64,000 nt of DNA from a virus. The notes below the pieces were generated by a model. That model had not been told where the DNA came from and made no database searches. It saw only the letters and a program-made list of their open reading frames with translations. The stretch lies in IMG/VR virus record IMGVR_UViG_3300010370_000030, positions 17,808 to 81,807 of that record; one strand, given 5' to 3'. Below are positions 7,021-14,452 of the stretch, piece by piece. Position numbers and translations under genes: made by a program. Position 1 is the stretch's first letter. Every line of letters begins with the position of its first letter.

Positions 7021-7097
7021 GCCCTCTTATCCCAATTGGTAGAGGAGACGGTCTTAGAAGCCGTGAAGTCTCAGTTCGAATCTGAGAGAGGGCACCA
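7021..7097 (+). tRNA. tRNA with TAG anticodon (Leu, atypical class I)
   Basis: Acceptor GCCCTCT/AGAGGGC, T-arm CTCAG/CTGAG and CCA encoded. Anticodon stem ACGGT/GCCGT has loop CTTAGAA, so the anticodon is TAG and reads CUA. The variable loop is only five bases (GAAGT), whereas bacterial tRNA-Leu has a long variable arm, so the amino-acid identity is uncertain. Confidence 0.75.
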
Positions 7098-7103
7098 GAT
7101 TTT

Positions 7104-7179
7104 GCGGGTGAAGTGTTTACGGTTACACGTCAGTCTTCCAAACTGAAATAGACGAGTTCGAATCTCGCCTCCCGCTCCA
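7104..7179 (+). tRNA. tRNA-Gly (TCC)
   Basis: Acceptor GCGGGTG/CTCCCGC with one T-T mismatch. Anticodon loop CTTCCAA, T loop TTCGAAT, discriminator T and CCA. Confidence 0.88.
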
Positions 7180-7186
7180 GTTTAAC

Positions 7187-7264
<78 letters not shown>

Positions 7265-7266
7265 CT

Positions 7267-7797
7267 TTAAATAAATGATTTTTTTGAAAAGTTAAAGTTT
7301 AGATTTAGACGTAACGAGTCACATTTATTCCACGCTGTGTGCATTACAAAGGGACTAAAACAAAAAACTTTACCTCGCTCCCATTTGTATGTGGTTTGTT
7401 CAACGGTGATACCCAGATCTCCATCTGGAACGATTAACGGTAAATGTACACGAACATACTCCTCGCCTTCGTCGTATTTGTCAGTATGCCACTGTACAAT
7501 GCCGCCAGGAAGTATTGCGCTGAACCAAATACCTAACAAATGATTTGCTGGGAAGGACTCTATAAAAGGTATCAGGAACTCCGATCTTGCACGACATTTC
7601 TCGTCCCATTGAGGATTGCGTTTTCTGATAAATGAAAACGCACCGACCCACTCTGCAGAGGTACCTTTGTCTTGCTTAGGTGATTTAATGATGTTAAGAT
7701 CACCAACGCCACTATAAATTCTATAGAAATCATTTTCAATTGACACTGCAGCATCTTCAATTTTATTAGTATATAAAAAATTACTGCTGGTATACAT
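7267..7797 (-). CDS. Asp/Asn hydroxylase-like 2OG-Fe(II) oxygenase
   Basis: 176 residues. Clear family motifs: QWHTDKYDEG (HxD iron ligands), YVRVHLPLIVPDGDLGITVE, a GKVFCFSPFVMHTAWN block with the distal His, and LRLNLNFNF with the 2-oxoglutarate Arg. VHLPLIVPDGD closely mirrors CHIPLIVPEGD in the copy at 4465-5094, so these two are near relatives. It is on the minus strand, opposite to the surrounding tRNA genes, and sits six bases downstream of a second minus-strand oxygenase-like gene with which it probably forms an operon. Confidence 0.82.
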   Translation of the reverse strand: MYTSSNFLYTNKIEDAAVSIENDFYRIYSGVGDLNIIKSPKQDKGTSAEWVGAFSFIRKRNPQWDEKCRARSEFLIPFIESFPANHLLGIWFSAILPGGIVQWHTDKYDEGEEYVRVHLPLIVPDGDLGITVEQTTYKWERGKVFCFSPFVMHTAWNKCDSLRLNLNFNFSKKSFI

Positions 7798-7803
7798 TCC
7801 CTA

Positions 7804-8331
7804 TCAGCTCCTCAAACTAATAATAACTTCATCTGAATTCCCATGATTAATAATGTCATGGAAAGTTGTCGGATTAACAACGACAGGCTTGTTACATTGC
7901 ATGCTGAAAATAACATCAGCGTCATTTCTTGATAGACCAACAATATCAAATCCTGATGCAGATTTTATTGTCTTTGTTTGACGGTTCGATTTAGGTACGT
8001 ACCAGCTCATATAAACGTTGTCGCATTTTGTAATCGGTATGTTGATCGCGGCAGGAGTGAGAACACCTTTTGCATCACGGTCGATATGTATAGCCGACAT
8101 TTGCTTCGGTTTAAGGCAAGCAACGGTTACAAAATTTATGAGCACGTTATGAACATGATTGTTCTCATCTATATTTAATACTTTGAAGATTTGTTGGCGT
8201 TGCTCACGGTTGAATGTTGATATGGGGAATGTTTTGTCAAAAAGACGATCATAGTGTACAATATCTATAACTACCTTCTCAAGGAGAGGAGCATTATATG
8301 TTAAGTTGATCACATCGGCAAAATAAGTCAT
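7804..8331 (-). CDS. 2OG-Fe(II) oxygenase-like protein
   Basis: 175 residues. MSAIHIDRDAKG has an HxD motif followed by INIPITKCDN, the usual next strand. The C-terminus FHDIINHGNSDEVIISLRS has the His-x4-N...R pattern typical of the distal metal His and 2-oxoglutarate Arg. Similar arrangements occur in several short phage hydroxylase-like proteins. It is the first gene of a two-gene minus-strand unit. A GATAAATA box lies 27 bases upstream of its start, so it may be a late gene. Confidence 0.65.
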   Translation of the reverse strand: MTYFADVINLTYNAPLLEKVVIDIVHYDRLFDKTFPISTFNREQRQQIFKVLNIDENNHVHNVLINFVTVACLKPKQMSAIHIDRDAKGVLTPAAINIPITKCDNVYMSWYVPKSNRQTKTIKSASGFDIVGLSRNDADVIFSMQCNKPVVVNPTTFHDIINHGNSDEVIISLRS

Positions 8332-8357
8332 TGTAAATACAAGTATTGCAAAGAAAT

Positions 8358-8365
8358 TATTTATC
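8358..8365 (-). promoter_or_regulatory. Possible T4-type late promoter box (GATAAATA), minus strand
   Basis: Read on the minus strand, GATAAATA lies 27 bases before the start of the 7804-8331 gene. It differs from the T4 late consensus TATAAATA at one position and touches the first base of tRNA-Trp. Confidence 0.35.
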
Positions 8366-8439
8366 TCGGTGTAGTGTTAATGGCAGCACGTGGATCTCCA
8401 AAATCTAAAGATGCGGTTCGAGTCCGTACACCGAGGCCA
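8365..8439 (+). tRNA. tRNA-Trp (CCA)
   Basis: Acceptor CTCGGTG/CACCGAG, discriminator G and CCA. Anticodon stem TGGAT/ATCTA with loop CTCCAAA. Confidence 0.9.
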
Positions 8440-8453
8440 CAACGAGGAAGATT

Positions 8454-9083
8454 ATGTCTCATATTGATCATTTAAAAGCTGCGTCACGTACCAAGCACTT
8501 AAACGTTCGTCGCAATGAACAAGTTCCATATCAATCGCATTTTATAATCCCACGTGAGTTTGTTCGTTTGGATCCATGGGAAATTCAATATCTTTATGCG
8601 CTGAGTGAAAATGTATCAGAAGGCATTGTTGAGGTGGGTCGATATAAAGGTGGATCAACGCTGTTGTTCTCTCTAGCTAACACAAAAGTACCGATTCACA
8701 GTATTGATAATGCACCACAAGATGATGATTATTTGCGCACACTTATGCATACATTAGGCGTAGGTAAAAACGTTAACATTATTGTCGGTGACTCTCAAAA
8801 TACAAAATATAGCAGTATCGGTAATTACGATCTATTGTTTATAGATGGTGATCATTCGTATCAAGGATGTCTAAATGATTTGAATAACTGGTGGGAGCAA
8901 CTTTCACGCGGTGGACACCTCGTTTGCCACGATTGTTACTACCTTCCTGTTCAAAACGCTGTACATGATTTTATTAACTCTCCTCATGTTAAAGAAAGCG
9001 TTCTAATACACGTAACATACAAAGTCCCAGCAAAACACAAACTTATCCCGACAGGATCCCTATGTCATTTTCAAAAAATTTAG
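8454..9083 (+). CDS. Class I SAM-dependent methyltransferase (Methyltransf_24 type)
   Basis: 209 residues. SAM-binding motif I reads EVGRYKGGS (about residues 60-68), the ribose-binding acidic residue is in HSID, and LLFIDGDHSYQG (about 128-138) is the motif typical of the Methyltransf_24 group. GGHLVCHDCYY follows as the strand 5 to 6 region. Members methylate sugars, small molecules or proteins; the substrate is unknown. A GAGGA Shine-Dalgarno precedes the ATG. It is followed by the radical SAM gene in the same direction, suggesting a joint modification pathway. Confidence 0.8.
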   Translation: MSHIDHLKAASRTKHLNVRRNEQVPYQSHFIIPREFVRLDPWEIQYLYALSENVSEGIVEVGRYKGGSTLLFSLANTKVPIHSIDNAPQDDDYLRTLMHTLGVGKNVNIIVGDSQNTKYSSIGNYDLLFIDGDHSYQGCLNDLNNWWEQLSRGGHLVCHDCYYLPVQNAVHDFINSPHVKESVLIHVTYKVPAKHKLIPTGSLCHFQKI

Positions 9084-9134
9084 TCATCTTACCAGTATCA
9101 TTGATAATGACCAAAAATTATAAAGGAGTTGCTC

Positions 9135-9980
9135 GTGCCATTACCATTGGTAAAAATTAAGAATATTATTCATAATAGTGAAGGGGACCCACTTCTTGGA
9201 TTGACTGCTGTCGAGATTAATCCAACCGAATTATGCAACAGGACCTGTGCATTTTGTCCTCGTGTTGATCCGAACGTATATCCAAATCAAAACCTTCACA
9301 TAACACGAAATACTGTCTCAGCCGTTGTAGATGATCTATACAAAAACAATTATAAAGGTCGGCTTGTTTTCTCTGGTTTTGGTGAACCTACTCTAAACAA
9401 AGATATCCTCAATCTAATATCGATAGCAAAAGGTAGAATAGATGATATACAGCTATACACAAACGGCGATAAGATCTTAAATGATGATTGGTACACTCTA
9501 GATGAATTTTTTGCAGCTGGTGTATCAGGCATGTTTATTGACGTGTATGACGATGAAGTACAGATGAAGAAGTGGCAGAAAAAGATTGAGAGGTACAACT
9601 TTCCTATTCATCTTTCAGCCAAATATAAATTCCCCATCAATATTTTTACGAACCGAGCTGGTACCGTAAAGACAAAAGGTGTACCGCAAGATGTGTTTGC
9701 AGAGCGTTGCTTTCTGCCACATACAAAAGCGTTTGTTGATTGGGATGGAAGTATTTTGTTATGCTGTAACGATTGGGCGCGCGCCGCCGGCAGATTCGGT
9801 AACGTTAACGAGACCCCTTTTCATAAATTATGGCTGGCACCTGAGCTTAATGCTATAAGGAAGAGATTGATTGCAGGAAGTCGAGCAAACGCTGGCAGTC
9901 CATGCAATGTGTGTAATGCTGTTGGTAATCAGAAGCTCTCTGCCGAAGTACGTCAGGTTTGGCATAATGCGCTTAATTGA
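9135..9980 (+). CDS. Radical SAM enzyme with SPASM-like C-terminus
   Basis: About 281 residues. The radical SAM cluster motif C-x3-C-x2-C is at residues 34-41 (CNRTCAFC), followed by FSGFGEPTL, the GGE-equivalent motif. The C-terminal part has additional cysteines (ERCFLPHTKAF, ILLCCNDW, GSPCNVCN) in a SPASM arrangement that would bind auxiliary Fe-S clusters. Such enzymes make radical-based changes in peptides, sugars or cofactors. The start is taken as GTG at 9135, with AAAGGAG six bases upstream; a TTG at 9129 would touch the SD. The last 14 bases overlap the next oxygenase-like gene. Confidence 0.85.
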   Translation: MPLPLVKIKNIIHNSEGDPLLGLTAVEINPTELCNRTCAFCPRVDPNVYPNQNLHITRNTVSAVVDDLYKNNYKGRLVFSGFGEPTLNKDILNLISIAKGRIDDIQLYTNGDKILNDDWYTLDEFFAAGVSGMFIDVYDDEVQMKKWQKKIERYNFPIHLSAKYKFPINIFTNRAGTVKTKGVPQDVFAERCFLPHTKAFVDWDGSILLCCNDWARAAGRFGNVNETPFHKLWLAPELNAIRKRLIAGSRANAGSPCNVCNAVGNQKLSAEVRQVWHNALN

Positions 9981-10494
9981 AGTATTGTCAAAAAGAAACG
10001 ACATTACTCCTTTCATACAAGAGGTGCTTGCACCGCAGGTACAATCGTTATGGCAGAGCTATGGAAAATCTTTTTACGCGTTCCGTCACACAGAGTCCAT
10101 TCGGTTGTTGGGACCGTTTGAACAGGACGGTGCTGTTATAATGGAGAATGTACTTAGAAACAATACAGAGATCGTTGATTTGACCAATGGCCTTTTTCCA
10201 AAAACTGTTGACTGGCTTCAAACAAATTTTGTATCATTGCAAAGAGCTGCTTTAATAAAGCTGTACCCTTTTAAAGATGTTTCCCTTCATGTTGATCGAG
10301 GTGATTATTTTGATAAAACTAAACGTTTTCACTTATGCTTGAAAGGGTCGTACCGATATTTTGTCGGTGAAGAAAGTTTAGATGTTGTACCTGGAATGTT
10401 ATTTACATTTAGGAATGATGTAAAACACGGAACACAAAATTTGAACGGAGAAGATCGAATAACTCTTATGTTTGATGTTCTAAAGCCTCTGTAG
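9967..10494 (+). CDS. Asp/Asn hydroxylase-like 2OG-Fe(II) oxygenase
   Basis: About 175 residues. HVDRGDYFDKTKRFHLCLKG gives the HxD iron motif and the next strand, YFVGEESLDVVPGMLFTF is the central sheet, and KHGTQNLNGEDRITLMFDV supplies the distal His and the Arg. The ATG at 9967 overlaps the radical SAM stop region and gives a family-sized protein; an upstream in-frame ATG at 9871 would run 110 bases into the neighbour. Its last 10 bases overlap the following tRNA. Proximity to the radical SAM and methyltransferase genes suggests a shared substrate (inference). Confidence 0.8.
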   Translation: MRLIEVLSKRNDITPFIQEVLAPQVQSLWQSYGKSFYAFRHTESIRLLGPFEQDGAVIMENVLRNNTEIVDLTNGLFPKTVDWLQTNFVSLQRAALIKLYPFKDVSLHVDRGDYFDKTKRFHLCLKGSYRYFVGEESLDVVPGMLFTFRNDVKHGTQNLNGEDRITLMFDVLKPL

Positions 10495-10576
10495 CTCAGT
10501 GGTAGAGCAGCGGATTTATACCCCGTAGCGCCAGATAAGCGGCAGGTCGTTGGTTCGAATCCAACCAGAGGCACCA
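10485..10576 (+). tRNA. tRNA with TAT anticodon (Ile) and an enlarged variable arm
   Basis: Acceptor GCCTCTG/CAGAGGC, T-arm GTTGG-TTCGAAT-CCAAC and CCA are intact. The anticodon loop TTTATAC gives TAT (reads AUA). The variable region is about 22 bases and contains a GCC/GGC mini-stem, unlike normal tRNA-Ile, and there is an A-C mismatch at the top of the anticodon stem. The start overlaps the preceding coding sequence. Confidence 0.75.
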
Positions 10577-10580
10577 GTTA

Positions 10581-10657
10581 CTGACCGTAGCTCAGTTGGA
10601 TAGAGCAACGGATTTCTAATCCGTTGGTCGGGGGTTCGAATCCCTCCGGTCAGGCCA
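10581..10657 (+). tRNA. tRNA-Arg (TCT)
   Basis: Acceptor CTGACCG/CGGTCAG, anticodon stem ACGGA/TCCGT with loop TTTCTAA, discriminator G and CCA encoded. Confidence 0.92.
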
Positions 10658-10661
10658 GATT

Positions 10662-10749
10662 GCGGATGTGGCGAAATAGGTGAAACGCAGCAGACTTAAA
10701 ATCTGCCACATAAGAAACGATGCGGGTTCGAATCCCGCCATCCGCACCA
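10662..10749 (+). tRNA. tRNA-Leu (TAA)
   Basis: Acceptor GCGGATG/CATCCGC, anticodon loop CTTAAAA, a long class II variable arm and CCA encoded. Confidence 0.93.
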
Positions 10750-10775
10750 CCTAAATATTTTTATTTGAGACGTTA

Positions 10776-10943
10776 ATGAACCCTTCAGCAAACGTAACAA
10801 AAGAGCCTCTACACAAAGAAGAAGATAATGCTTGTGTGATGAAAAATGAATACTATGATATCTTATCAACTGAAGATTGTTTGATAGTAGTTGATGAACA
10901 AGAATTAGAGATTGGAGAGAATATCATTCTTGGTTATAACTAG
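10776..10943 (+). CDS. Small acidic hypothetical protein
   Basis: 55-residue frame from ATG 10776 to TAG 10941-10943, rich in Glu and Asp (for example STEDCLIVVDEQELEIGEN). It fills the otherwise empty gap between tRNA-Leu and the next gene. A CTAAATA box lies about 20 bases upstream. No family recognised and the Shine-Dalgarno is weak, so coding status is moderate. Confidence 0.5.
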   Translation: MNPSANVTKEPLHKEEDNACVMKNEYYDILSTEDCLIVVDEQELEIGENIILGYN

Positions 10944-10951
10944 GATTTGTT

Positions 10952-11419
10952 ATGAAGATGAATATTGATGAAGTAAAAAAGTTTATTCAAAAACAATCGG
11001 AATCAACAAAAATTTACATAGGTGCTGACTCCGTACGTTTCCAACATAAAAAGAAGTGGTACGCAGAATACACGCTGGCCGTTGTTATTCATATTGATGG
11101 TCAACATGGTTGTAAAGTATTTGGTGAAATACAAAACGAGCCCGACTTTGATCAGAAGAAAAATAAACCAGCTCTTAGACTTATGAATGAAGTATATAAA
11201 GTGTCAGAGCTATTTCAAAAACTATCCGATGTGCTTGCTGACCGTCACGTAGAAGTTCATCTTGATATTAATCCTGATGAGAAATATGGGTCGAGCTGTG
11301 TTGTACAACAAGCAATCGGTTACATTAAAGGCACGTGTAACATTATTCCCATGGTTAAACCAAATGCATTCGCTGCATCATATGCAGCAGATCGTTTGAG
11401 AGAGGTCATATCAGCATGA
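10952..11419 (+). CDS. DUF458 / YkuK-type RNase H-like protein
   Basis: 155 residues. The protein has IYIGADSVRF near the N-terminus (the IGxDS motif), RLMNEVYKVSELF in the middle, EVHLDINPDE (the HxD strand), and MVKPNAFAASYAADR at the C-terminus (the KPxAxAAxxxAD motif). This is the pattern of the DUF458 family, which adopts an RNase H-like fold and is implicated in nucleic acid metabolism; the activity is not well defined. Its stop overlaps the next start by four bases (ATGA). Confidence 0.75.
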   Translation: MKMNIDEVKKFIQKQSESTKIYIGADSVRFQHKKKWYAEYTLAVVIHIDGQHGCKVFGEIQNEPDFDQKKNKPALRLMNEVYKVSELFQKLSDVLADRHVEVHLDINPDEKYGSSCVVQQAIGYIKGTCNIIPMVKPNAFAASYAADRLREVISA

Positions 11420-12054
11420 ACATTCTTGCTGCAACAATTAATTTACCGTTGTTAGATAAAGAAAAGGCATTAGTAGAAACTCAATCGGTTGATGAACGTT
11501 ATTGGTTCTATGATACGTATCGTCACACTACCATGCTTCCTGTTATGACAATGGGTGGCGAAATGGGTGAGAAGGGGGCGTCAAATTTTAGAGAAAAGAA
11601 ATCTTTTCAATGGACTCCCTATGCTCCACAAACGCTTGTTGATTGGTTTGAACATAGTGTGTTCCCATGGATGGGAATGAGAACACGTATTAGTATACTT
11701 AAAACACACCCTGGTCAAAGAAATCACGAACACATTGATTGCTCACCTCAAGCGTTTGGTTCAAGACAACATAAATTTAGAGTCGTTCTCAAAGGTCGCA
11801 CAGACAGTCTTTACTTTGTATCAAAATTTTCACCTATAAGAATGTTTAATTGTGACACGCCCTTCATTATGGATGGTAGCTGGCCTCATGGAATGCATAA
11901 CTTCACCAACGAAGAAAAGTACACAGTAGCAGTTGGTGCTCCTTGGTCAGGTTTAGATAACTACAACAATCTTGGACCTCATATCATTCTACGTAATCCG
12001 ATCCTTCTGCCGGAAGATTTGAAGAGATATTATGATCAACGATACTTCAAATAA
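11416..12054 (+). CDS. 2OG-Fe(II) oxygenase-like protein
   Basis: 212 residues. ILKTHPGQRNHEHIDCSPQA contains an HxD motif in the expected strand, HKFRVVLKGRTDSLYFVSKF continues the sheet, and GSWPHGMHNFTNEEKY provides the distal His region. The order matches the Asp/Asn hydroxylase-type beta-helix fold, close in style to hydroxylase-like proteins common in T4-like marine phages. It is co-directional with the DUF458 gene (ATGA overlap), and its end overlaps the next gene by 23 bases. Confidence 0.65.
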   Translation: MNILAATINLPLLDKEKALVETQSVDERYWFYDTYRHTTMLPVMTMGGEMGEKGASNFREKKSFQWTPYAPQTLVDWFEHSVFPWMGMRTRISILKTHPGQRNHEHIDCSPQAFGSRQHKFRVVLKGRTDSLYFVSKFSPIRMFNCDTPFIMDGSWPHGMHNFTNEEKYTVAVGAPWSGLDNYNNLGPHIILRNPILLPEDLKRYYDQRYFK

Positions 12055-12655
12055 AGTTGAGTTTTTTGAAGCTGGTGGTGACAAATACAAGTTCACCATC
12101 ATAACAAATTTTGATGCTGATAATGTGAGCTTAATTCAATCTTTGTGGGAAAGTTATTCAGGGAACAGGCTTAAACAAAATTACACTCCTGAAGCACTAA
12201 AAAGGTTGCTCCGAGCTCAGCGTTTTGATCTGGGATTCTTTGTTGTTGAGCGAAGCGACTTGGTAGTTGCGTCGTTTGGCTTAACACTATATAATCGCTG
12301 GGCCGTAGGTACCCGTTACATAAAACACACAAAGAAAATAGAGCCAATAGCTGCAACAGTTATAGCACCTTTTTTAAAAAAGTTCCTCGATGGGAAAGTC
12401 GATGGAATGGCAGTAGCTTACAATAGTGAAGAAAGAAGAACACTTAGTGTGTTCAGTAAAAAAGCTGATCGTGTATTTGTTTATAAGAAATTAAACAATG
12501 ACGATTTGAAGCACCTTTATGAATTTAAGGAACTAGATTATGAAGTTTTCTACAGAAAAACTCGCCAACGAGTTTTTTATGCTCCATACAAAGAGGGAGC
12601 TAAACCGGTTTTTGAACGATATACAGGATCCAATGACAGAAATCAGTCCAGTTAA
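12032..12655 (+). CDS. Hypothetical protein, possibly GNAT-like
   Basis: 207 residues with no family I can name with certainty. The middle part (LGFFVVERSDLVVASFGLTL, then a Arg/Lys-containing loop and ATVIAPFLKKFLDGKVDGMA) has the strand-loop-helix rhythm of GNAT acyltransferases, but no clear acetyl-CoA pyrophosphate loop is seen. Overlaps on both sides place it in the same transcription unit as gp33, gp59 and gp32. Confidence 0.55.
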   Translation: MINDTSNKVEFFEAGGDKYKFTIITNFDADNVSLIQSLWESYSGNRLKQNYTPEALKRLLRAQRFDLGFFVVERSDLVVASFGLTLYNRWAVGTRYIKHTKKIEPIAATVIAPFLKKFLDGKVDGMAVAYNSEERRTLSVFSKKADRVFVYKKLNNDDLKHLYEFKELDYEVFYRKTRQRVFYAPYKEGAKPVFERYTGSNDRNQSS

Positions 12656-12869
12656 GTCCCTAAAAGATTTTCAACGAGATGTAGAGAGATTAGCTTTTGA
12701 AAAACGTATCGATTTCATGGAAGCCGTTCTGCTTTATTGTGAGCAGACAGGCATGGAAATTGAGACGGCTGGTAGTTTGATTAAGTCGAGTGCAAAAATG
12801 AAAGCTCGGATTCAAGATGAAGCCGAGGCACTCAACTACTTCCCTAAAACAACAAAGCTGCCTTTGTGA
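12633..12869 (+). CDS. 33: gp33, late transcription co-activator
   Basis: About 78 residues from the ATG at 12633, which has an AGGA Shine-Dalgarno; an in-frame ATG at 12540 would give 109. MTEISPVKSLKDFQRDVE and the C-terminal IQDEAEALNYFPKTTKLPL match T4-like gp33. In T4 this protein bridges RNA polymerase, the gp55 sigma factor and the gp45 sliding clamp to activate late promoters. The order 33-59-32 is the T4 order, which supports the call. Confidence 0.82.
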   Translation: MTEISPVKSLKDFQRDVERLAFEKRIDFMEAVLLYCEQTGMEIETAGSLIKSSAKMKARIQDEAEALNYFPKTTKLPL

Positions 12870-13471
12870 TGTTTGCGCTACGGATGGACGCGTTCGAAGC
12901 ATATAAACGCTACCTTGCTCTGAAAAGTCATTTTACCACCGATCGGTATGACTTCTTCAAGTACAACGGTGCAGTGAAGGCTCAACGTGATAAGTTTGAA
13001 ACACGTAACGACAAGTACTTTTTTCATAAACTATCAAAACACAAAGATCTAACTAACTTTTTAGTAGCTTTGTTTGTTTATGGTAAACATGATATGTGGA
13101 TTGGTGATGTCCTTCGTAATGAAGAATCAGATAAGATGTATCGTGAGTGGTTACGTGTAAAGGAATCATTGACATATGTTTTTAAAAATGATATTGAGAA
13201 GTTTAATGAGGATCTTATAAGCAGTTTTGTGGTGACCGACGGTCAACATCCCCACGCTCTTAAACTTTTACTGCGAAAAGAAATTCACATTGAAACATTT
13301 ATTATTATGAACGACATCCTTAGGTTCAGTCCTATGTGGAACCGCGAGATTAAAGAACAGGCTGTGTGGCCTGATGTGAGGAAGAAGTGTAAGAAGTATT
13401 TTCCTTTCATGCAATATGACAAAGACCAACTCAAAAAAGTTGTTGTTGACCGTTTTAATGTTAGTCTGTAA
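12869..13471 (+). CDS. 59: gp59, replicative helicase loader
   Basis: About 200 residues. DAFEAYKRYLALKSHFTTDR, YDFFKYNGAVKA, and DKYFFHKLSKHKD match the N-terminal domain of T4 gp59 closely. T4 gp59 loads the gp41 helicase onto forked DNA coated with gp32. The start overlaps the gp33 stop (TGATG). It is followed by gp32, its biochemical partner. Confidence 0.88.
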   Translation: MFALRMDAFEAYKRYLALKSHFTTDRYDFFKYNGAVKAQRDKFETRNDKYFFHKLSKHKDLTNFLVALFVYGKHDMWIGDVLRNEESDKMYREWLRVKESLTYVFKNDIEKFNEDLISSFVVTDGQHPHALKLLLRKEIHIETFIIMNDILRFSPMWNREIKEQAVWPDVRKKCKKYFPFMQYDKDQLKKVVVDRFNVSL

Positions 13472-13479
13472 GATAAATA
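13472..13479 (+). promoter_or_regulatory. GATAAATA late-type box upstream of gp32
   Basis: The box differs from TATAAATA at one position and lies about 65 bases before the gp32 ATG. The intervening leader could also carry gp32 translational control, as in T4. Confidence 0.35.
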
Positions 13480-13543
13480 TCTGTATCGTTATGATACTGT
13501 GGACACGCAAATACAAATCACACTTTTATACAAGGAAATATAC

Positions 13544-14452
13544 ATGACAATCGATTTCAAAGCCCTCAAAAAAGCTAGCGCCACCTCTCTGCAAACTGCT
13601 CAGAGCGCTGTTGAAAAGCTAGCAACTCCCTCAACCAAGCCTCAAGACGACGATCGTTTTTGGCGACCCACTGTGGACAAAGCTGGTAATGGTTACGCTG
13701 TTATTCGTTTCCTTCCTGCGCCTGCTGGTGAGGACGTTCCGTTTGTTCGACTGTTCGATCACGCGTTCCAAGGTCCTGGTGGTTGGTTGATTGATGGGTG
13801 TCTTACTACCATTAACGAGAAATGCCCTGTATGCGAGCATAACAGTGCTTTGTGGGCAACTGGTTCGAAAGAGAACCAAGACTCAGTACGTAAACAGAAG
13901 CGCAAGTTGTCGTTTATCAGCAACATCTATGTTGTGAAAGATCCTTCCAATCCCGAAAACGAAGGGCGTGTCTTCTTGTTTAAGTATGGCAAGAAGATCT
14001 TTGATAAACTTAATGCAGCAATGAATCCTGAATTTGAGGATGAAGATTCAGTTAATCCGTTTGATTTCTGGACGGGTGCTAACTTCAAGCTCAAAATTCG
14101 TAAAGTTGAAGGCTATCAGAATTACGACAAGTCTGAGTTTGATACTCCGGAGCCTCTTTTGTCTGATGATGATGAACTCGAGGCTATTTGGAAGCGTGAA
14201 TACTCTTTGCAGCCGTTCCTGGATAAGTCAAACTATAAGTCGTATGACGATATCAAGAATCGTCTGAATAAAGTATTGTCGCTTGCTATGGCACCTGCTG
14301 CTAAGTCTAATGCTTTTGAAGATGAAGCACCTGTTATGCGCGCAGCAGCTCCGAAACCTGCTCCTACGAAAGCTCCGAAGGCGGACTTGCCATGGGACGA
14401 GCAGGAAGATGAAGACATGCTCCTATTCCAGAAGCTGGCTAGTGACGACTAA
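13544..14452 (+). CDS. 32: gp32, single-stranded DNA-binding protein
   Basis: 302 residues. MTIDFKALKKAS is the typical basic N-terminal cooperativity region. FWRPTVDKAGNGYAVIRFLP opens the OB-fold core, and GCLTTINEKCPVCEH carries the zinc-binding Cys cluster. The C-terminus DLPWDEQEDEDMLLFQKLA is acidic, as in T4 gp32. The protein coats ssDNA in replication, recombination and repair. The ATG at 13544 has an AAGGA Shine-Dalgarno. The stop codon overlaps that of the convergent minus-strand tail gene, with no terminator between. Confidence 0.92.
   Translation: MTIDFKALKKASATSLQTAQSAVEKLATPSTKPQDDDRFWRPTVDKAGNGYAVIRFLPAPAGEDVPFVRLFDHAFQGPGGWLIDGCLTTINEKCPVCEHNSALWATGSKENQDSVRKQKRKLSFISNIYVVKDPSNPENEGRVFLFKYGKKIFDKLNAAMNPEFEDEDSVNPFDFWTGANFKLKIRKVEGYQNYDKSEFDTPEPLLSDDDELEAIWKREYSLQPFLDKSNYKSYDDIKNRLNKVLSLAMAPAAKSNAFEDEAPVMRAAAPKPAPTKAPKADLPWDEQEDEDMLLFQKLASDD

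Noticed and set aside
7021-7097. Nonsense-suppressor tRNA reading UAG
   Set aside because: The anticodon is TAG, which reads CUA; a suppressor of UAG would need CTA.
6362-7146. Open frames running through the tRNA cluster on either strand
   Set aside because: They translate tRNA sequence; tRNA structures explain the region.
9871-9966. Upstream start for the oxygenase-like gene at 9967
   Set aside because: It would add 32 residues that overlap the radical SAM C-terminus and do not fit the oxygenase fold; ATG 9967 gives a normal length.
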